DNA from: JAKANT01 sp035502095
GTDB taxonomy: Bacteria > Pseudomonadota > Gammaproteobacteria > Burkholderiales > Burkholderiaceae_F
DNA length: 64,000 nt
Assembly: GCA_035502095.1 (NCBI GenBank)
Contig: DATJUX010000043.1
Location: 372,001-436,000, forward strand
Reading direction: 5' to 3'
The translations under genes and the position numbers were made by a program. The notes beneath the pieces are model-generated. The model was given only the letters and a program-made list of their open reading frames with translations. It made no database searches and was not told the DNA's origin. Of this stretch, positions 42,843 through 52,212 are shown one piece after another (within the stretch, counting starts at the first letter, position 1; each line of letters starts with the position of its first letter).

Positions 42843-45800
42843 ATGAAGAGCGCCGATGCGGCCATCGTTCGCCGATGCGTGACGGCATTGGCGCGGACGC
42901 ACTGGACGCAGCGCGGCGTGCTCTGGGCCGGGGGGCTCTTCATTGCGGTGTTCGTCGCGCTCGCCGCGCTCGGCATCGTGCACAGCTACCGCGAGGCCGT
43001 CGCCGACACTGGCCGCGACCTCGACAGCAATGCGCGTGTTCTGGCCGAGCAGACGGCGCGTAGCGTACAAGCCGTCGACGTCGTCCTGCGGTACATGCAG
43101 GCGCAACTCAGGCACGGCGCACTCGCTTCGCTCAGCGCATACGAACTGCGGGCCTACCTCAAGGACCAGGCGCCAGGCCTGGTCCAGATCGACGGGTTCC
43201 TGATTGTCAACGCAGATGGGAGTGTGCGCGCGAGTTCGTATATCGACTCCGAGCGCGAAGCGACCGTCAACGTCGCGCGGACCACCACGTACGAGGCGGT
43301 TCGCGCCGGGCCGATGCCCGGAGTCTTCATCGGCGAGGCACGGCGAAGCGAGCTCGACGGGCGGTGGTTCTTTCCCATGGTGGCGCGACTCGAAACCTCG
43401 TCGGGCGAGTTCGCGGGAGCGGTTTCAGCGCGCGGCCGCATCGACTACTTCCAGGACTTTTATCGCGACGTGCGCCTGGACTCCGGCACGGCGATCGCGC
43501 TACTGCAGGACGACGGCGCCGTGATCGCGCGCTATCCACCGGTCGAAAAAGCGCTCGGCACCCGCGTGCCCAACTTCCAGGCCGATCGTGCGGCCTACGC
43601 GGCGAGCGGTTCGATACCTATCAGGTCGGTAAGTCCGATCGACGGCATCGACCGGTTCGTCACGATCCAATCAGTGCCCGGCTATCCGCTTGCCGTGGTC
43701 GTGACCCGGGACGCGGCGGTGGCGCTTTCGCCATGGCGGGCGCAGGCCATCGACACGGTCGTGCGCACGCTCGCGCTGGGCGGGTTGGCCGCGCTGCTGC
43801 TGGTTGTCGTTTCCAATCAGATCGGGCGGCTGAGTGCGGCACGCGAGCGTTATGCACTTGCCGTCGCCGGATCGGACGACGGCATCTGGGATTTCGACCT
43901 TGTCACCCGTCGGGCCTTCGGTTCCGCCCGTGCGCGCGAGATCCTCGGTCTGGCGCCCGGGCCCGAGGTGCAGTCGATGGAGCAGTGGTTCGACTCGTTC
44001 GCGTTGCACCCCGAGGATGCGCCGCGCCGCCAGGCCGCGATGGACGCGCACCTCGCCGGGCGGACGCCCCTGTACGAAGAGGAATATCGCGTTCTGCAGC
44101 GCGACGGAAGCTATCGCTGGGTGCGCATGCGCGGCTTGTGCGTGCGCGACGAGCAGGGCACGCCGTACCGGATGGCGGGTTCGGTGAGCGACGTCGACGC
44201 GCGCCGACGCGCAGAGGAGTCGTTGCGTGAGTCCGAACAACGTTACGCGATGGCGATGACCGCGTCGAACGAAGCGCACTGGATGTGGAACCTGGCGACC
44301 GATGAACTGTTCGCGTCACCGCTGCTCAAGGAGATTTTTCACATACCGCAGGACGAGGTGCTTGCGACGCGGACGGCGTTCTTTGCGCGCGTCCCGATTC
44401 ATGCCGACGACCGCCCGTGGGTGGCGGGACGCTGGGACGAACACATCGCGGGCAAGGCCGACCGCCTCGACGTGGAGTACCGGATCATCGATCCAGGCAC
44501 GGGCGCGATCCGGTGGGTCCATTCGCGCGGACAATGCTCTCGCGCACCCGATGGCAGAGCGGAACGCGTGGCAGGGGTGACCGTGGACATCACCGCGCGC
44601 AAGCGCACGGAAGACGCACTGCGGGAGAGCGAGGAGCGTTTCGCGTTGGCCGTCGCCGGCTCGAAGGACGGCGTTCTCGACTGGGACATCGTCAACGACC
44701 GGATGTTCACGTCGGAGCGCGCGATGCAGATTGTCGGCGTTCCGCCCGGACCCACGGTCCGTTCGCGCGGTGAGTGGGTCGCAATGCTGAGGATTCACCC
44801 GGAGGACAAGGAGCGCCACGATGCGGCGATTGGCCGCAACCTTTCGGGCGAGACCGACCTGCGCGACGAGGAATACCGCATCCTTCATCCGGACGGCGTC
44901 TACCGCTGGGTTCGCGTTCGCGGCATGTGTGTCCGCGACACCACCGGACAAGCCATCCGGTGGGCCGGCTCGGTGAGCGACATCGACGCTCAAAAGCGGA
45001 CCGAGCAGGCATTGCGGCAGTCCGAAGCGCGCTATCAACTCGCGGTCGATGGAGCGAACCAGGGCCTTTGGGATTGGGATCTCGAAACGGACATCATGTT
45101 CGCGTCACTGCGTATCCAGGAACTCCTGGGCCTCGTCCCGAGCGAGCCGCTGCGCCCGCGCCGCGAATGGAGCTCGCGCATGACCTTCCACCCGGAGGAC
45201 ATCGGCCCGGTGCGCTCGGCCATCTCGGCGCATCTGCACGGCAAGACGCGCCACTTCGAGGTCGAATTTCGGTTGCGGCATCAATCGGGCTCCTGGCACT
45301 GGTATCGCCAGCGCGGTGTCGCCTTGCGCGACCAGCAGGGCCGGCCGTATCGGATGGCCGGTTCGATGGAGGACATCACCGAGCAGAAGAACGCCGAACA
45401 CGAGCGCCGCCGCCTCGAAACGCAGCTCGTGCAAGCGAAGAAGCTCGAGTCCATCGGGACACTGGCGGGCGGAATCGCGCATGACTTCAACAACATCCTC
45501 GCCGCGATTCTCGGCAATGGCGAGATGGCACAGACCGAAGCTGTTGCGGGAACGCCTCTCAGGCGGCACGTCGATGCAATCGTCAGCGCGGGCACGCGCG
45601 CCAAGTCGCTCGTCGAGCGCATCCTTGCGTTCAGCCGCGGCGGCATGGGCGAGCGCGTGCCCGTTCACGTCCAGTCGGTCGTCGACGAAGCGCTGCAATT
45701 GCTCGCCACCTCGTTGCCGCCGGACGTTCGGATGCACCGGCAGCTGGACGCTGCGGAGGCGTGCGTGATGGGCGATGCGACGCAGATTCACCAGGTCGTG

Positions 45801-46553
45801 ATGAACCTGTGCACGAACGCGGTCCAGGCCATGAAGGCGAAAGGCACGCTCAGCATCGCGCTCGACGTGCTCGAGCACCGCGCGGCGATGACGGCGACCA
45901 GCAGGCTTGCGCCGGGCAGCTACGTGCGGCTGCGAGTGTCCGATACCGGAACGGGCATCCCCGCCAACGCGCTCGAACGAATCTTCGATCCGTTCTTCAC
46001 GACCAAGGATGTCGGCGTCGGCACCGGACTCGGACTCTCTCTCGTACATCGCATCGTCACCGATCTGGGTGGCGGCATCGAGGTGGAGAGCAGGGAAGGC
46101 GAGGGTGCGACCTTCACGATCTACCTGCCCTGGAACAGCACGCTCGCGGCATCGACCGGCGCCGAAGAGGTCGTTCCTACGGGCTCCGGCGAGACCGTGC
46201 TCCTGGTCGACGACGAGGAACCTCTGGTCCGGGTGGGCGAAGAAGTGCTTGCACGGCTCGGTTACGAGCCGGTTGGTTTCACGTCCAGCGCGGCAGCGCT
46301 GGCGGACTTCCGCGCTTCGCCCGCGCGCTTTCACGCGGTGCTGTCGGACCAGGCCATGCCGGACATGAACGGCGTGGAGCTTGCGCAGGAGCTGCGGTCG
46401 ATCCGGCCCGACATTCCGATCATGCTGATGAGCGGTTTCGTAAGCACCGCACTGCTCGAGCGCGCCCGAGGCATCGGAGTCCGGGACGTTCTCGCCAAAC
46501 CCCTCGTTGCGCGCGACATCGCGCGCAGCCTGGCAGGCGCGCTGCGGACCTGA
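42843..46553 (+). CDS. Hybrid sensor histidine kinase with four PAS domains
   Basis: This 1236-residue protein has a membrane helix near 28-48, a periplasmic sensor domain (about 50-310, dCACHE-like), and a second helix near 312-332. Four consecutive PAS_3-type domains follow, each opening with an RY/RFxLAVxGxxDG-like segment and ending RWVRxRG...SVSDID. Next is a kinase core with AGGIAHDFNNILAAI (phospho-acceptor His about 880), an HATPase domain (VVMNLCTNAVQAM, GTGIP, GTGLGLSLV), and a C-terminal receiver with phosphorylatable Asp about 1169 (LSDQAMPD). Such HDFNN kinases sense ligands or redox state. GGGAGG precedes ATG 42843. No separate output regulator is adjacent. Confidence 0.93.
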   Translation: MKSADAAIVRRCVTALARTHWTQRGVLWAGGLFIAVFVALAALGIVHSYREAVADTGRDLDSNARVLAEQTARSVQAVDVVLRYMQAQLRHGALASLSAYELRAYLKDQAPGLVQIDGFLIVNADGSVRASSYIDSEREATVNVARTTTYEAVRAGPMPGVFIGEARRSELDGRWFFPMVARLETSSGEFAGAVSARGRIDYFQDFYRDVRLDSGTAIALLQDDGAVIARYPPVEKALGTRVPNFQADRAAYAASGSIPIRSVSPIDGIDRFVTIQSVPGYPLAVVVTRDAAVALSPWRAQAIDTVVRTLALGGLAALLLVVVSNQIGRLSAARERYALAVAGSDDGIWDFDLVTRRAFGSARAREILGLAPGPEVQSMEQWFDSFALHPEDAPRRQAAMDAHLAGRTPLYEEEYRVLQRDGSYRWVRMRGLCVRDEQGTPYRMAGSVSDVDARRRAEESLRESEQRYAMAMTASNEAHWMWNLATDELFASPLLKEIFHIPQDEVLATRTAFFARVPIHADDRPWVAGRWDEHIAGKADRLDVEYRIIDPGTGAIRWVHSRGQCSRAPDGRAERVAGVTVDITARKRTEDALRESEERFALAVAGSKDGVLDWDIVNDRMFTSERAMQIVGVPPGPTVRSRGEWVAMLRIHPEDKERHDAAIGRNLSGETDLRDEEYRILHPDGVYRWVRVRGMCVRDTTGQAIRWAGSVSDIDAQKRTEQALRQSEARYQLAVDGANQGLWDWDLETDIMFASLRIQELLGLVPSEPLRPRREWSSRMTFHPEDIGPVRSAISAHLHGKTRHFEVEFRLRHQSGSWHWYRQRGVALRDQQGRPYRMAGSMEDITEQKNAEHERRRLETQLVQAKKLESIGTLAGGIAHDFNNILAAILGNGEMAQTEAVAGTPLRRHVDAIVSAGTRAKSLVERILAFSRGGMGERVPVHVQSVVDEALQLLATSLPPDVRMHRQLDAAEACVMGDATQIHQVVMNLCTNAVQAMKAKGTLSIALDVLEHRAAMTATSRLAPGSYVRLRVSDTGTGIPANALERIFDPFFTTKDVGVGTGLGLSLVHRIVTDLGGGIEVESREGEGATFTIYLPWNSTLAASTGAEEVVPTGSGETVLLVDDEEPLVRVGEEVLARLGYEPVGFTSSAAALADFRASPARFHAVLSDQAMPDMNGVELAQELRSIRPDIPIMLMSGFVSTALLERARGIGVRDVLAKPLVARDIARSLAGALRT

Positions 46554-46635
46554 GCGGCAGGCGGGAATCGGTGGGCCGGCACGCGCGGCCCTCGCGATCG
46601 CACATACCGCCTGACGGCCCGCTCTCCAGGCACGG

Positions 46636-48185
46636 TCACACCGCAGCGACTTCAGGTGTAGCGAGCTTGAACCGTGCCACCACGCGCGCGAGCATGCCGG
46701 CCTGATCCTTGAGTGTCTCGGCGGCGGCTGCCGACTGTTCGACGAGCGCGGCGTTTTGCTGTGTCACGCGGTCCAGCTGGTGAACCGCGGCCGCGATCTG
46801 GTCGATGCCGCTCGACTGTTCGTCGGTCGAGCCGCTGATCTCGCCGATAAGCGCGGTGGCCCGGCGCACCTGAGCGACGATGTCTTCCATGGTCTTGCCG
46901 GCATCGTCGACGAGCCGCGACCCCGTGCCGACCTTCACGACACTCTCGCCGATCACGCGCTTGATCTCGTGCGCCGCCTGCGCGCTGCGTTGCGCTAGGT
47001 TGCGCACTTCCGCGGCGACGACGGCGAAGCCGCGCCCCTGTTCGCCGGCGCGCGCGGCTTCCACCGCCGCATTCAAGGCGAGTATGTTGGTCTGGAACGC
47101 GATGCCGTCGATGACGCCGATGATCTCCTCGATCTTCTTCGACTAGGCGCTGATCTCGTGCATCGTCGCGATGACCCGCCCGACCACGTCGCCGCCCGAC
47201 GCGGCGACCGAGGAAGCGCTCGAAGCGAGCGCAGCGGCGTGGCGTGCCGTCTGCGCCGCCTGTTTCACGGTAACGGCGAGCTGCTCCATCGACGCCGCGG
47301 TCTGCTGCAGGTTGGCCGCCTGCTGTTCGGTCCGCTGGGAGAGATCGGCGTTGCCCGTCGCGATCCGGGTCGATCCGGTTGCGATCGAATCGGAGGTCTG
47401 GCGCACCTTGGCCGACGATGTCGATCAGGCTGTCGTTCATGCGTCGCAGTGCTGCCAGAAGTTGCCCGATCTCGTCCCTCGCGCCGCGGCCGATCCGTGC
47501 AGTCAGGTCGCCTTCGGCTACCGTTTCGGCCACCACGACCGCGCCATCGATCGGGCGTGCGATGGCGCGACCGAGCAGAATCCCACCCGCTACACCCAGC
47601 ACTCCCGCCACGAACATCAGCACAATGCCGACCAGCGTCGCTCGCCTTGCCTTGGTTCGGGCGTCGTCCGCAGTCGCCTGCGCGGCGGCCTCGATCCTGG
47701 CCCAGGCGTCATCGAGAAGCTGGGCTGGCTCGCGGTCGATACCGCGCACTGCGGCGTCTCCGGCCGCCGGGTCGAATCCGGCGGCCCTGAAGGACTCGAG
47801 CCCTTTGCGATAGCTCTGGCCGATCGCCAGGTGGGCGTCGGCGAACCGGGTCACCAGCGACCGCGCCTCGCCGTCCGGCAGCGTTTCCCGCAGCTGCCTG
47901 GCGGTCTCGGCGACCTCGTGTTCCCTGGCGACAAAGCGGCTCCAGTACTTCTCCAGCAGCTTCGGATCCCTGCCTCTCAGGAGCGTGTTCTTCCACTCCT
48001 GCACCTGGACCTTGAAGCCGACCAGCATCTTCGCCGCCGCACGGTCCTGCGCACGAGCGGCGGCGACGATGTCCGCATGGCTTTCGACCGAAAGCGTGCA
48101 AGCGCCCGATGCCGAACAACCCGGCGCCGCAGATGAGCAGCGAGAGGAGCGCTGCCGACAACGAGAGTTTGTGAGCGAGTTTCAC
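46636..48185 (-). pseudogene. Methyl-accepting chemotaxis protein, disrupted by two frameshifts and a stop
   Basis: The intact gene would start at GTG 48185 with a membrane helix (AALLSLLICGAGLFGIGRL), a periplasmic four-helix domain (QVQEWKNTLLRG to LLDDAWARIE), a second helix (LVGIVLMFVAGVLGVAGGILLG), HAMP and the signalling hairpin (LNAAVEAARAGEQGRGFAVVAAEVR). Three lesions break it: a one-base loss near 48095 after RLHA, a one-base gain near 47410 (CAAGG for CAGG) after DIVG, and a TAG at 47145-47143 just before SKKIEEIIGVIDG. The remaining segments keep strong family identity, so decay is recent or the lesions are assembly errors. Confidence 0.85.
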
Positions 48186-48628
48186 GGGTTGTTCTCTTTC
48201 GCCGCGGCCACCGCAGCGCGTCCGCGACTGGATCGGAAGCCGAAGTGCGCCGAAACCGCGGACGACGAGTCTCGAAGAGACGCGCCATGCGGAAAGTCGA
48301 GAAAAGACCGGAGAAAGGCGGCACGCGCGGTGAGTCGTCGCGCAACACGCGCCTGCACCTTTGCGCGGCGCTCCAGCTCGCGGTAATCTGAATGCGCGCT
48401 GAATCGCGCGCGCCGTCTGACGAAGGAGACAGCACATCCCGCGGTGAAGACCGCGGACAATCCCGCGAGCCGGGCGCGGTGGACCCCAGCCGGCCCGTTG
48501 CGCTGCGCGGGATCGGTCCCGCCGCCGCATGCCATCAAGCGGAAAAGTTTCTCTGCTTTGATGCATGCATCCCACCGGATCCTTGTTATCCGGCGCGGCG
48601 TTCCGCTGCAGTGCGCGGCACACGGAGA
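48186..48628. other. 443-base stretch without a gene
   Basis: No frame here resembles a protein family. The one structure seen is a hairpin at 48439-48456: 7-base arms CCGCGGT/ACCGCGG around a GAAG loop, about 170 bases upstream of the ferritin-like gene. It should contain the promoters for that gene and, formerly, for the chemoreceptor. Confidence 0.5.
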
Positions 48629-49447
48629 ATGAGTTCGATCGCTGACGTCTTGCCCTGGCAACTGGAAAGGCTCGATCTGTCGCGGGTCGACACCGACCTC
48701 ATGCGGGGTCGGGACGAACTTCTGCTGCTGGTTTGCGCCTCCTCGTTCATCGAAAGCGGTAGCGAGACCTACACCCGCAACCTGCTGGATTTGTTTGCCG
48801 ACGACAACGAAGTCAGCTCGTGGTTGCGCCAGCATTGGGAGCCGGAAGAACTGCAGCATGGCCGCGCGTTGCGCGCTTACGTGCAGCACATCTGCCCCGA
48901 GTTCGATTGGGAGCGCGCGTATGCGGCGTTTTTCGACGAGTACTCGAGACTCAGCACGGCGGAGCATCTCGAGCCAACGCGCGGACGGGAACTGGCAGGG
49001 CGCTGCATCGTCGAGATGGGCACCACGACCTACTATCAGGCGCTCGCCGCGGCCTGCAGCGAGCCGGTGCTGCGCGACCTGATCTGGCGCATCCGCTGCG
49101 ACGAGTTGCGGCACTACAAGCACTTCTACGCGTACTTCCTGCGCTACCGCGAGCAGGAGCGCCTGACGCGGCCGCAGGTTCTGGCAGCGCTGGCGCGCCG
49201 GATCGTCGACATACGGCAGAACGATGCCGGGATTGGTCTGCGTCACGCGGCGACCTTGTTGCGCGATCGCCGGGCGCCGGCGTCGAGCGCGCAGTCGACA
49301 CGCCGCGTCTACGAATTGGTGCGCACCAATTTTCCGGTGGAACTCGCCGTACGCATGACGTTGAAGCCGTTGCGGTTGCCGCCCAGGGTGCAACATCACC
49401 TCGCCCGGCCGCTCGCTGCCATCGCGCGCCACGCGGTCCTGCGCTGA
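48629..49447 (+). CDS. Ferritin-like diiron protein (acyl-ACP desaturase-like fold)
   Basis: This 272-residue all-helical protein has two ligand pairs typical of the ferritin-like/desaturase superfamily: Glu42, E74-L-Q-H77 (EPEELQHG), Glu129, and E159-L-R-H162 (DELRHYKHF). The spacing resembles stearoyl-ACP desaturases and iron-containing redox enzymes. The likely role is diiron oxygenation, perhaps of an acyl chain; the substrate is unknown. ATG 48629 has GGAG too close for an ideal ribosome site, so a GTG seven codons upstream remains possible. It is followed 90 bases later by a DUF1127 gene. Confidence 0.8.
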   Translation: MSSIADVLPWQLERLDLSRVDTDLMRGRDELLLLVCASSFIESGSETYTRNLLDLFADDNEVSSWLRQHWEPEELQHGRALRAYVQHICPEFDWERAYAAFFDEYSRLSTAEHLEPTRGRELAGRCIVEMGTTTYYQALAAACSEPVLRDLIWRIRCDELRHYKHFYAYFLRYREQERLTRPQVLAALARRIVDIRQNDAGIGLRHAATLLRDRRAPASSAQSTRRVYELVRTNFPVELAVRMTLKPLRLPPRVQHHLARPLAAIARHAVLR

Positions 49448-49537
49448 GGTTGCTCGCGGACACCGTTGCGCGTTCGCGTGAGTCGTCTTTTGACGGTCCG
49501 CCCCGATTGAATCCGATATCAGGCGGGATGAGCAACC

Positions 49538-49759
49538 ATGGATGGCGTGAAGAGAAACCCAGACCGCGAACCGGGTGCGGCGCGGCCGATCACTGCGGCC
49601 GAGCGCATCGTTCTGGTCGGCGCTACGCTGCGTCTGTGGCGACAGTGGAGTCGATCGCGCGAGGAGCTCACCGTGCTGGACGAACGTGCATTGCGTGACC
49701 TGGGAATGAGCAGCTCGCAGGCCGCATTCGAGGCGGGAAAGCCGTTCTGGCGCGCTTGA
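49538..49759 (+). CDS. DUF1127 small protein
   Basis: This 73-residue protein carries the DUF1127 pattern RLWRQWSRSREELTVLDERALRDLGMS, a short helical motif with LDxRxLxDLG. Family members are small cytoplasmic proteins, some of which bind RNA and affect phosphate or central metabolism regulation. It starts at ATG 49538. Its stop overlaps a TTG that could open the next gene. Confidence 0.88.
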   Translation: MDGVKRNPDREPGAARPITAAERIVLVGATLRLWRQWSRSREELTVLDERALRDLGMSSSQAAFEAGKPFWRA

Positions 49760-49800
49760 ACAGCGCCGCAACTTTCCTTCCAAAGAGGCTACGTCGCACC

Positions 49801-50163
49801 ATGGCGGCACTGTTCATACTCGTCGCCGGACCGTATCGATCGGGCACCGGCGACGATCCTGCGCTCATTGCCAGGAACGTCGCTGCGATGACCGAGACCG
49901 CGTTGCAACTGTTCCAGGCTGGTCACCTGCCGGTGCTGGGCGAGTGGCTTGCTCTTCCGCTGATCGGGCACGCCGGCTCGGCCAGGATCGGTGATCCGGT
50001 GTTCGACGAAATCTTTCATCCCGTCGCGCGCCGCCTTGTCGTGAAGTGCGACGCCTGCCTTCGCATCGGCGGGCCGTCGGCCGGCGCCGATGAAATGGTC
50101 GCGCTCGCGAAGCAGAACGGAAAGGCCGTGTACTACGCGATGTCGGAAGTGCCGCGCGCCTGA
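49801..50163 (+). CDS. DUF4406/nucleoside 2-deoxyribosyltransferase-like protein
   Basis: This 120-residue protein begins ALFILVAGPYRSGT, the nucleotide-binding start of the NDT superfamily. Near the C-terminus is GGPSAGADEMVALAKQNGKAVYY, with Ser/Gly/Glu at the expected catalytic and ribose-binding places. It may cleave or transfer nucleoside glycosidic bonds, but short DUF4406 proteins are uncharacterised. ATG 49801 gives the family start; an in-frame TTG at 49756 overlaps the DUF1127 stop and would add 15 residues. It is convergent with the hemerythrin-like gene. Confidence 0.75.
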   Translation: MAALFILVAGPYRSGTGDDPALIARNVAAMTETALQLFQAGHLPVLGEWLALPLIGHAGSARIGDPVFDEIFHPVARRLVVKCDACLRIGGPSAGADEMVALAKQNGKAVYYAMSEVPRA

Positions 50164-50172
50164 CGGCGCGCC

Positions 50173-50670
50173 TCAGTCCCAGCCGCCGAAGCGGTCGACC
50201 GATGCGAGCAGCTCCTGCCGGCGCGACGCCAGTCGCGCGCCCAGCGCGCGCAGGTCGCCGCGCGAAGAGCCCAGGTTCGCGATGCGCGCATGGCGCAGCG
50301 CGATGCGACGCCTGAGTTCCGCTCCCAGCAGTTCTACGTCGGCGTCGAATTCGGCGTCGGGTTCACCGCCTTCAACCTCGCCGACGAGGCGGCGCAGGTA
50401 CTCGCGCTGCCGCGCCTCATCGGCGAGGGCGCCGCGCTTGCGTCCCGCGTTGCGCATGAGCGCGGGGCAAAGGATCTCCTCGTCGAGTTGCATCTGCACC
50501 CTGAGCTTGAGGCAGATGGTGTCGAGCAGAGCCTTCTTCAGCAACGGCGCGCGGGTCCGTGCCACCCGCGCAAGTAGCCTGGCCGTTTCGAGTTCAGGCC
50601 ACAGCGGGTCGCTTGCATGCGCCACACGAGTGGAGCGGACGGCGCGAACGGGCGAGGCATTCGAGTTCAT
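50173..50670 (-). CDS. Hemerythrin-like protein lacking the iron-binding histidines
   Basis: This 165-residue helical protein follows the HHE hemerythrin layout: LLKKALLDTICLKLRVQMQLDEEILCPAL corresponds to the usual helix with HxxxEExxxFPAL, and DLRALGARLASRRQELLA to the conserved C-terminal helix. The expected His ligands are replaced (Arg/Gln before the DEEIL, no HxxxD later) and only RHARIA retains a histidine. It is unlikely to bind a diiron centre, so it may be structural or in decay, although the frame is intact. It lies 284 bases upstream of the divergent lplT gene; that gap contains an AT-rich patch at about 50856-50880. Confidence 0.65.
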   Translation of the reverse strand: MNSNASPVRAVRSTRVAHASDPLWPELETARLLARVARTRAPLLKKALLDTICLKLRVQMQLDEEILCPALMRNAGRKRGALADEARQREYLRRLVGEVEGGEPDAEFDADVELLGAELRRRIALRHARIANLGSSRGDLRALGARLASRRQELLASVDRFGGWD

Positions 50671-50954
50671 GGATCACCTTGGTCGTCCTGCGGCGATCGG
50701 TCGATCCCGATGCCGGCACCCGTTTCGGTGTTCGGTCCAGCGACGCAGGCGCAGTTGACGACAGGCGAATGAACGCTTGATGACCGCGCGATTTCGTCGC
50801 GCCGGAGGGGTGCGGCCCGGACTTTCGCACGGCTGCCGTCGAAGGGCCCGCGTAACCGATATTTCAAATTTCTGTAATGGCGCGGGCATGATTGCCGGAG
50901 TTAATGCGCCCAGGTAAAGCGCGGCGGCCTGCCGCGCTGCAAGAACGGGGCGCG

Positions 50955-52205
50955 ATGCCAAGAGGCTTCTATCGGCTGATCGCAGCACAGTTTTTCTCGG
51001 CGCTCGCCGACAACGCGCTGCTTATCGTCGCCATCGCGCTGCTCGCGGAACGTGGCCTCGCCGGCTGGTGGGCTCCGCTGCTGAAGTTCTCGCTGGTCGC
51101 CTTCTATGTCCTGCTTGCGCCTGCGCTCGGCCCGCTCGCCGACGCATTTCCCAAGGCGCGCCTGATGGCGGCCACGAACGCCCTGAAGGTCGCCGGGGTG
51201 GGGGCGATGCTGGCCGGCATGCATCCGGTCGGCGCGTTCGCGATCATCGGCTTCGCGGCCGCCGCGTACGCGCCGGCGAAATACGGTCTTGTCACGGAGA
51301 TGGTCGCGACGCGCAGTCTCGTCGCGGCCAACAGCTGGATCGAAGTGACGGCCGTCGGCGCCGTCCTGCTCGGCGCCCTGGTCGGCGGATTCCTGGTGAG
51401 CGACACCGTGCGCGCCGCCGCCGCGTCATTGCGCGCGGCACTCGGCGCCGGAGCCGGGTCGGGTCTGGTTCTATCGCTGGCGCTGGTGTCGTCGATCTAC
51501 GCGCTGGCGGCGTTGCTCAACGTCGGCATCGCATCGCCGCGCGCCAGCTACGGGCGCAGTCCTCGCGCGCCGCTGGCGCTGGCGCGCGACTTCCTGCGTG
51601 CGAATGTCACGCTGTGGCGCGACCGCGCAGGCGGATTGTCGCTGGCCGTGACGACTCTCTTCTGGGGCACCGGCGCGACGCTCCAGTTCGCGGTCCTGCG
51701 CTGGGCGGTCGACGTCCTCGGGCTGCCGCTGCACAAGGCCGCCTACCTGCAGGCGATCGCGGCAGTAGGCCTGGTCGTCGGCGCCACGGCGGCGGGGCGC
51801 TTCATCGGCATTCACGCTGCGCCGCGGGTGCTGCCGGCGGGCGTGTTGCTCGGCGCGCTCGCGCTGCTGGTGCCGCTCATCGAGAGCGTGGCGCTCGCGG
51901 CGCCGCTACTGGTGCTGGTCGGCATCGTGAGCGGCGTGTTCGTCGTCCCGATGAACGCGTTGCTGCAGCATCGCGGCTACGAAGTGCTGACGCCGGGGCG
52001 CTCCATCGCCGTGCAGGGGTTCAACGAGAACCTGTCGGTGCTCACGATGCTCGCCGCCTACGCGGCGCTGCTCAAGATCGAGGTGCCGATCACAACCGTG
52101 ATGTTCGCCCTGGGCGTCATGCTGATCATCACGATGGGCGCCCTGGTCGCGCGCGAGCGTGGTACACGCACCGGCCGTCCCGAGACCGCGCGGGCGCGTT
52201 CGTGA
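50955..52205 (+). CDS. lplT: Lysophospholipid transporter LplT
   Basis: This 416-residue, 12-helix MFS protein has the LplT opening GFYRLIAAQFFSALADNALLIVA, then FKLSL-like KFSLVAFYVLLAPALGPLADAFPK, PAKYGLVTEM and VVPMNALLQHRGYEVLTPGRSIAVQGFNENLSV. It flips lysophospholipids across the inner membrane for re-acylation. E. coli LplT works with Aas, which is absent here. ATG 50955 is the family start. It is convergent, 7 bases apart, with the glycosyltransferase gene. Confidence 0.93.
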   Translation: MPRGFYRLIAAQFFSALADNALLIVAIALLAERGLAGWWAPLLKFSLVAFYVLLAPALGPLADAFPKARLMAATNALKVAGVGAMLAGMHPVGAFAIIGFAAAAYAPAKYGLVTEMVATRSLVAANSWIEVTAVGAVLLGALVGGFLVSDTVRAAAASLRAALGAGAGSGLVLSLALVSSIYALAALLNVGIASPRASYGRSPRAPLALARDFLRANVTLWRDRAGGLSLAVTTLFWGTGATLQFAVLRWAVDVLGLPLHKAAYLQAIAAVGLVVGATAAGRFIGIHAAPRVLPAGVLLGALALLVPLIESVALAAPLLVLVGIVSGVFVVPMNALLQHRGYEVLTPGRSIAVQGFNENLSVLTMLAAYAALLKIEVPITTVMFALGVMLIITMGALVARERGTRTGRPETARARS

Positions 52206-52212
52206 TCGATGG

